A DNA stretch of 20,957 nt from Carex sylvatica (Eukaryota > Streptophyta > Magnoliopsida > Poales > Cyperaceae), in assembly GCA_964058845.1 (NCBI GenBank), contig CAXKVR010000508.1:1-20957 (forward strand), in the 5' to 3' direction. Position 1 is the stretch's first letter; each line of letters starts with the position of its first letter. Made by a program: the position numbers and the translations under genes. Positions 19,934-20,957 of the stretch are shown here, in pieces. Under the pieces are notes generated by a model, which saw nothing but the letters and a program-made list of their open reading frames with translations, had not been told where the DNA came from and did no database searches.

Positions 19934-20290
19934 ATACATACATAGTAGGGATAACTCTCTGAAAAAAAAGTTGTGTTCAAATCAGTACCCGTTCTCTCTT
20001 TTCTAACCCCATGACAAGTGGCCACCACTCCCCACTTAACCTGTCTCTCTCACTCACTGACACGCGGACCCCACCCACTAATTCCTCCTCCCTCCTATGT
20101 TTCTCTCTCCCACGACGACAGAGGAGAAAATGAGAAATCGTCTCTCGTGTACGATGGGACAGGCTTAGGCCTGCTAGCTGAGCCGAGCCAAGCCCATTAA
20201 AGCCCATTAGAAGGCCTAGTTTTGCAAAACCCTCCTCAGTCTCAGTCGTCTCCCTCCGCTCTCCGTTTGGCCGCCACAGCAGAGAAAAAA
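19934..20290 (+). promoter_or_regulatory. IleRS upstream region and leader
   Basis: CT-rich and much less AT-rich than the DNA to the left, as expected of a plant promoter and 5' leader. No good TATA box is visible, as is common for housekeeping genes. The frame is open upstream of 20291, but there is no earlier in-frame ATG. Confidence 0.5.
20191..20233 (+). promoter_or_regulatory. Site II pair and telo-box-like motif before IleRS
   Basis: AGCCCATTA occurs at 20191-20199 and 20201-20209, so the cores are exactly 10 bases apart; read on the other strand each gives TGGGCT, the plant site II (TCP-binding) motif. AAACCCT, a telo-box core, lies at 20227-20233. Site II plus telo box is a known combination in promoters of plant translation-machinery genes, which suits a tRNA synthetase. 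Function here is inferred from the motifs. Confidence 0.55.
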
Positions 20291-20824
20291 ATGGACGACA
20301 TTCAGGAAGGAAAAGATTTCTCCTTTCCGAAAGAAGAGGAGCGAATTTTGGCTTTCTGGTCAGAGATCGATGCCTTCAAGACACAGCTAAAGCTTACCCT
20401 CGGTAAACCCGAATACATTTTCTACGACGGACCTCCTTTTGCCACTGGGCTTCCTCACTACGGCCACATCCTCGCTGGAACCATCAAAGATGTGGTTACG
20501 CGACACCAAACCATGCGTGGTCACCATGTCACACGTCGCTTTGGTTGGGATTGCCATGGGTTACCTGTTGAATACGAGATTGACACCACATACAATATCA
20601 AATCTAGACAGGATGTGCTTGACATGGGTATTGATAAGTATAATGGGTTATGTCAAAGCATTGTGACTAAATATGTTAAGGAATGGGAACAGGTGGTGAC
20701 ACGAACTGGTCGTTGGATTGATTTTCAAAATGACTACAAAACCATGGATTTGGGTTTCATGGAGAGTGTATGGTGGGTGTTTGGAAAGCTTTTTGACAAA
20801 GGCCTTGTCTACCGTGGTTTTAAG
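20291..20824 (+). CDS. Cytosolic isoleucyl-tRNA synthetase, first coding exon (partial gene)
   Basis: Isoleucyl-tRNA synthetase, a class I enzyme, activates isoleucine with ATP and joins it to tRNA-Ile for cytosolic translation. The exon encodes the first 178 residues of a protein usually near 1,150-1,200 in plants. [20 protein letters not shown] begins the N-terminal region. [19 protein letters not shown] contains the HIGH signature as HYGH (residues 56-59). [14 protein letters not shown] and the TGRWIDF and VYRGFK blocks are all family hallmarks of the eukaryotic cytosolic type. The start ATG has A at -3 and G at +4. The frame stops being IleRS-like after VYRGFK, where AAG|GTATCT at 20822-20830 is a good donor; the family continues with VMPYST, which is not encoded here and must lie in the next exon. 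The editing domain and KMSKS motif lie outside the window. Confidence 0.95.
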
Positions 20825-20957
20825 GTATCTTTTTTAGAACACTCCTTTGTTTGGTACCAATTTGTAGGGGTATGTTTGGTTGGTTTGAGAATAGGTTATT
20901 CTTGGGGTTAAGCTATTCGGAATAGACTATTCGGTGTTTGTATGAGTTAGAATAGCT
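20825..20957 (+). other. Start of IleRS intron 1, with a possible transposon end
   Basis: After the donor site, GGGGTATGTTTGGTTGG at 20867-20883 resembles the terminus of small plant DNA transposons and loosely recalls the left end of the element at 19704. It is followed by repeated CTATTCGG words (20913-20920 and 20927-20934). The window ends before any partner terminus. Confidence 0.35.

Noticed and set aside
20222..20290. Extended N-terminus for isoleucyl-tRNA synthetase starting at 20222
   Set aside because: That start is a TTG; the first in-frame ATG is at 20291, in good context and matching the family start.
1..20957. tRNA or other structured RNA genes
   Set aside because: I looked for cloverleaf and TTCGA-type box B patterns and saw none that held up; a tRNAscan or Rfam run would be decisive.
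8046..20957. AMT1, CCC1 and IleRS as a functional cluster
   Set aside because: They share orientation only; each has its own promoter-like upstream region and long spacers, and the genes serve unrelated pathways.

Overview
This is nuclear DNA from a flowering plant. The evidence is AT-rich intergenic sequence packed with small inverted-repeat transposons, GT-AG introns, CT-rich leaders, and protein sequences that match plant ammonium transporters, the plant cation-chloride cotransporter CCC1 and cytosolic isoleucyl-tRNA synthetase. Some AMT1 stretches look closer to monocot AMT1 proteins, but I cannot place the species with confidence. All three gene loci lie on the + strand and are ordinary, separately controlled plant genes, not an operon.

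Layout. From 1 to about 7900 there is no gene I can support. This part holds transposon-like material: a fold-back element (1271-1602), an AT microsatellite (2054-2094), an hAT-like MITE with GGGGTGCAAAC ends (2617-2884), a nearly perfect long hairpin element (3396-3802), a GC-rich island of shuffled direct repeats (about 4020-4290), a possible remnant of a transposon-linked protein tail on the minus strand (5978-6148) and an LTR-like stretch (about 6502-7760). An intronless AMT1-type ammonium transporter follows at 8046-9565. It has a TATA box, but its frame is broken by a one-base deletion in a T run and an in-frame TAG, so I call it a pseudogene unless the assembly is wrong. After about 2 kb of AT-rich DNA comes CCC1 (12225-18901), which I resolve into 13 exons encoding 973 residues with every splice phase agreeing. 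A poly(A) region and more inverted-repeat sequence follow. The window ends in the first coding exon (20291-20824) and first intron of cytosolic isoleucyl-tRNA synthetase.

Biology. AMT1 proteins import ammonium at the plasma membrane. CCC1 moves K+, Na+ and Cl- together and has been placed mainly in the trans-Golgi/early endosome system. Isoleucyl-tRNA synthetase charges tRNA-Ile in the cytosol. Nothing links the three beyond adjacency.

I found no convincing new multi-gene system. The observations most worth checking are the double lesion and altered conserved residues of the AMT copy, the 195-base hairpin element, the inverted-repeat family seen at both ends of the window, the KCC-like sodium-site residues in CCC1, and a repeat-flanked CCC1 splice acceptor that lacks a pyrimidine tract.
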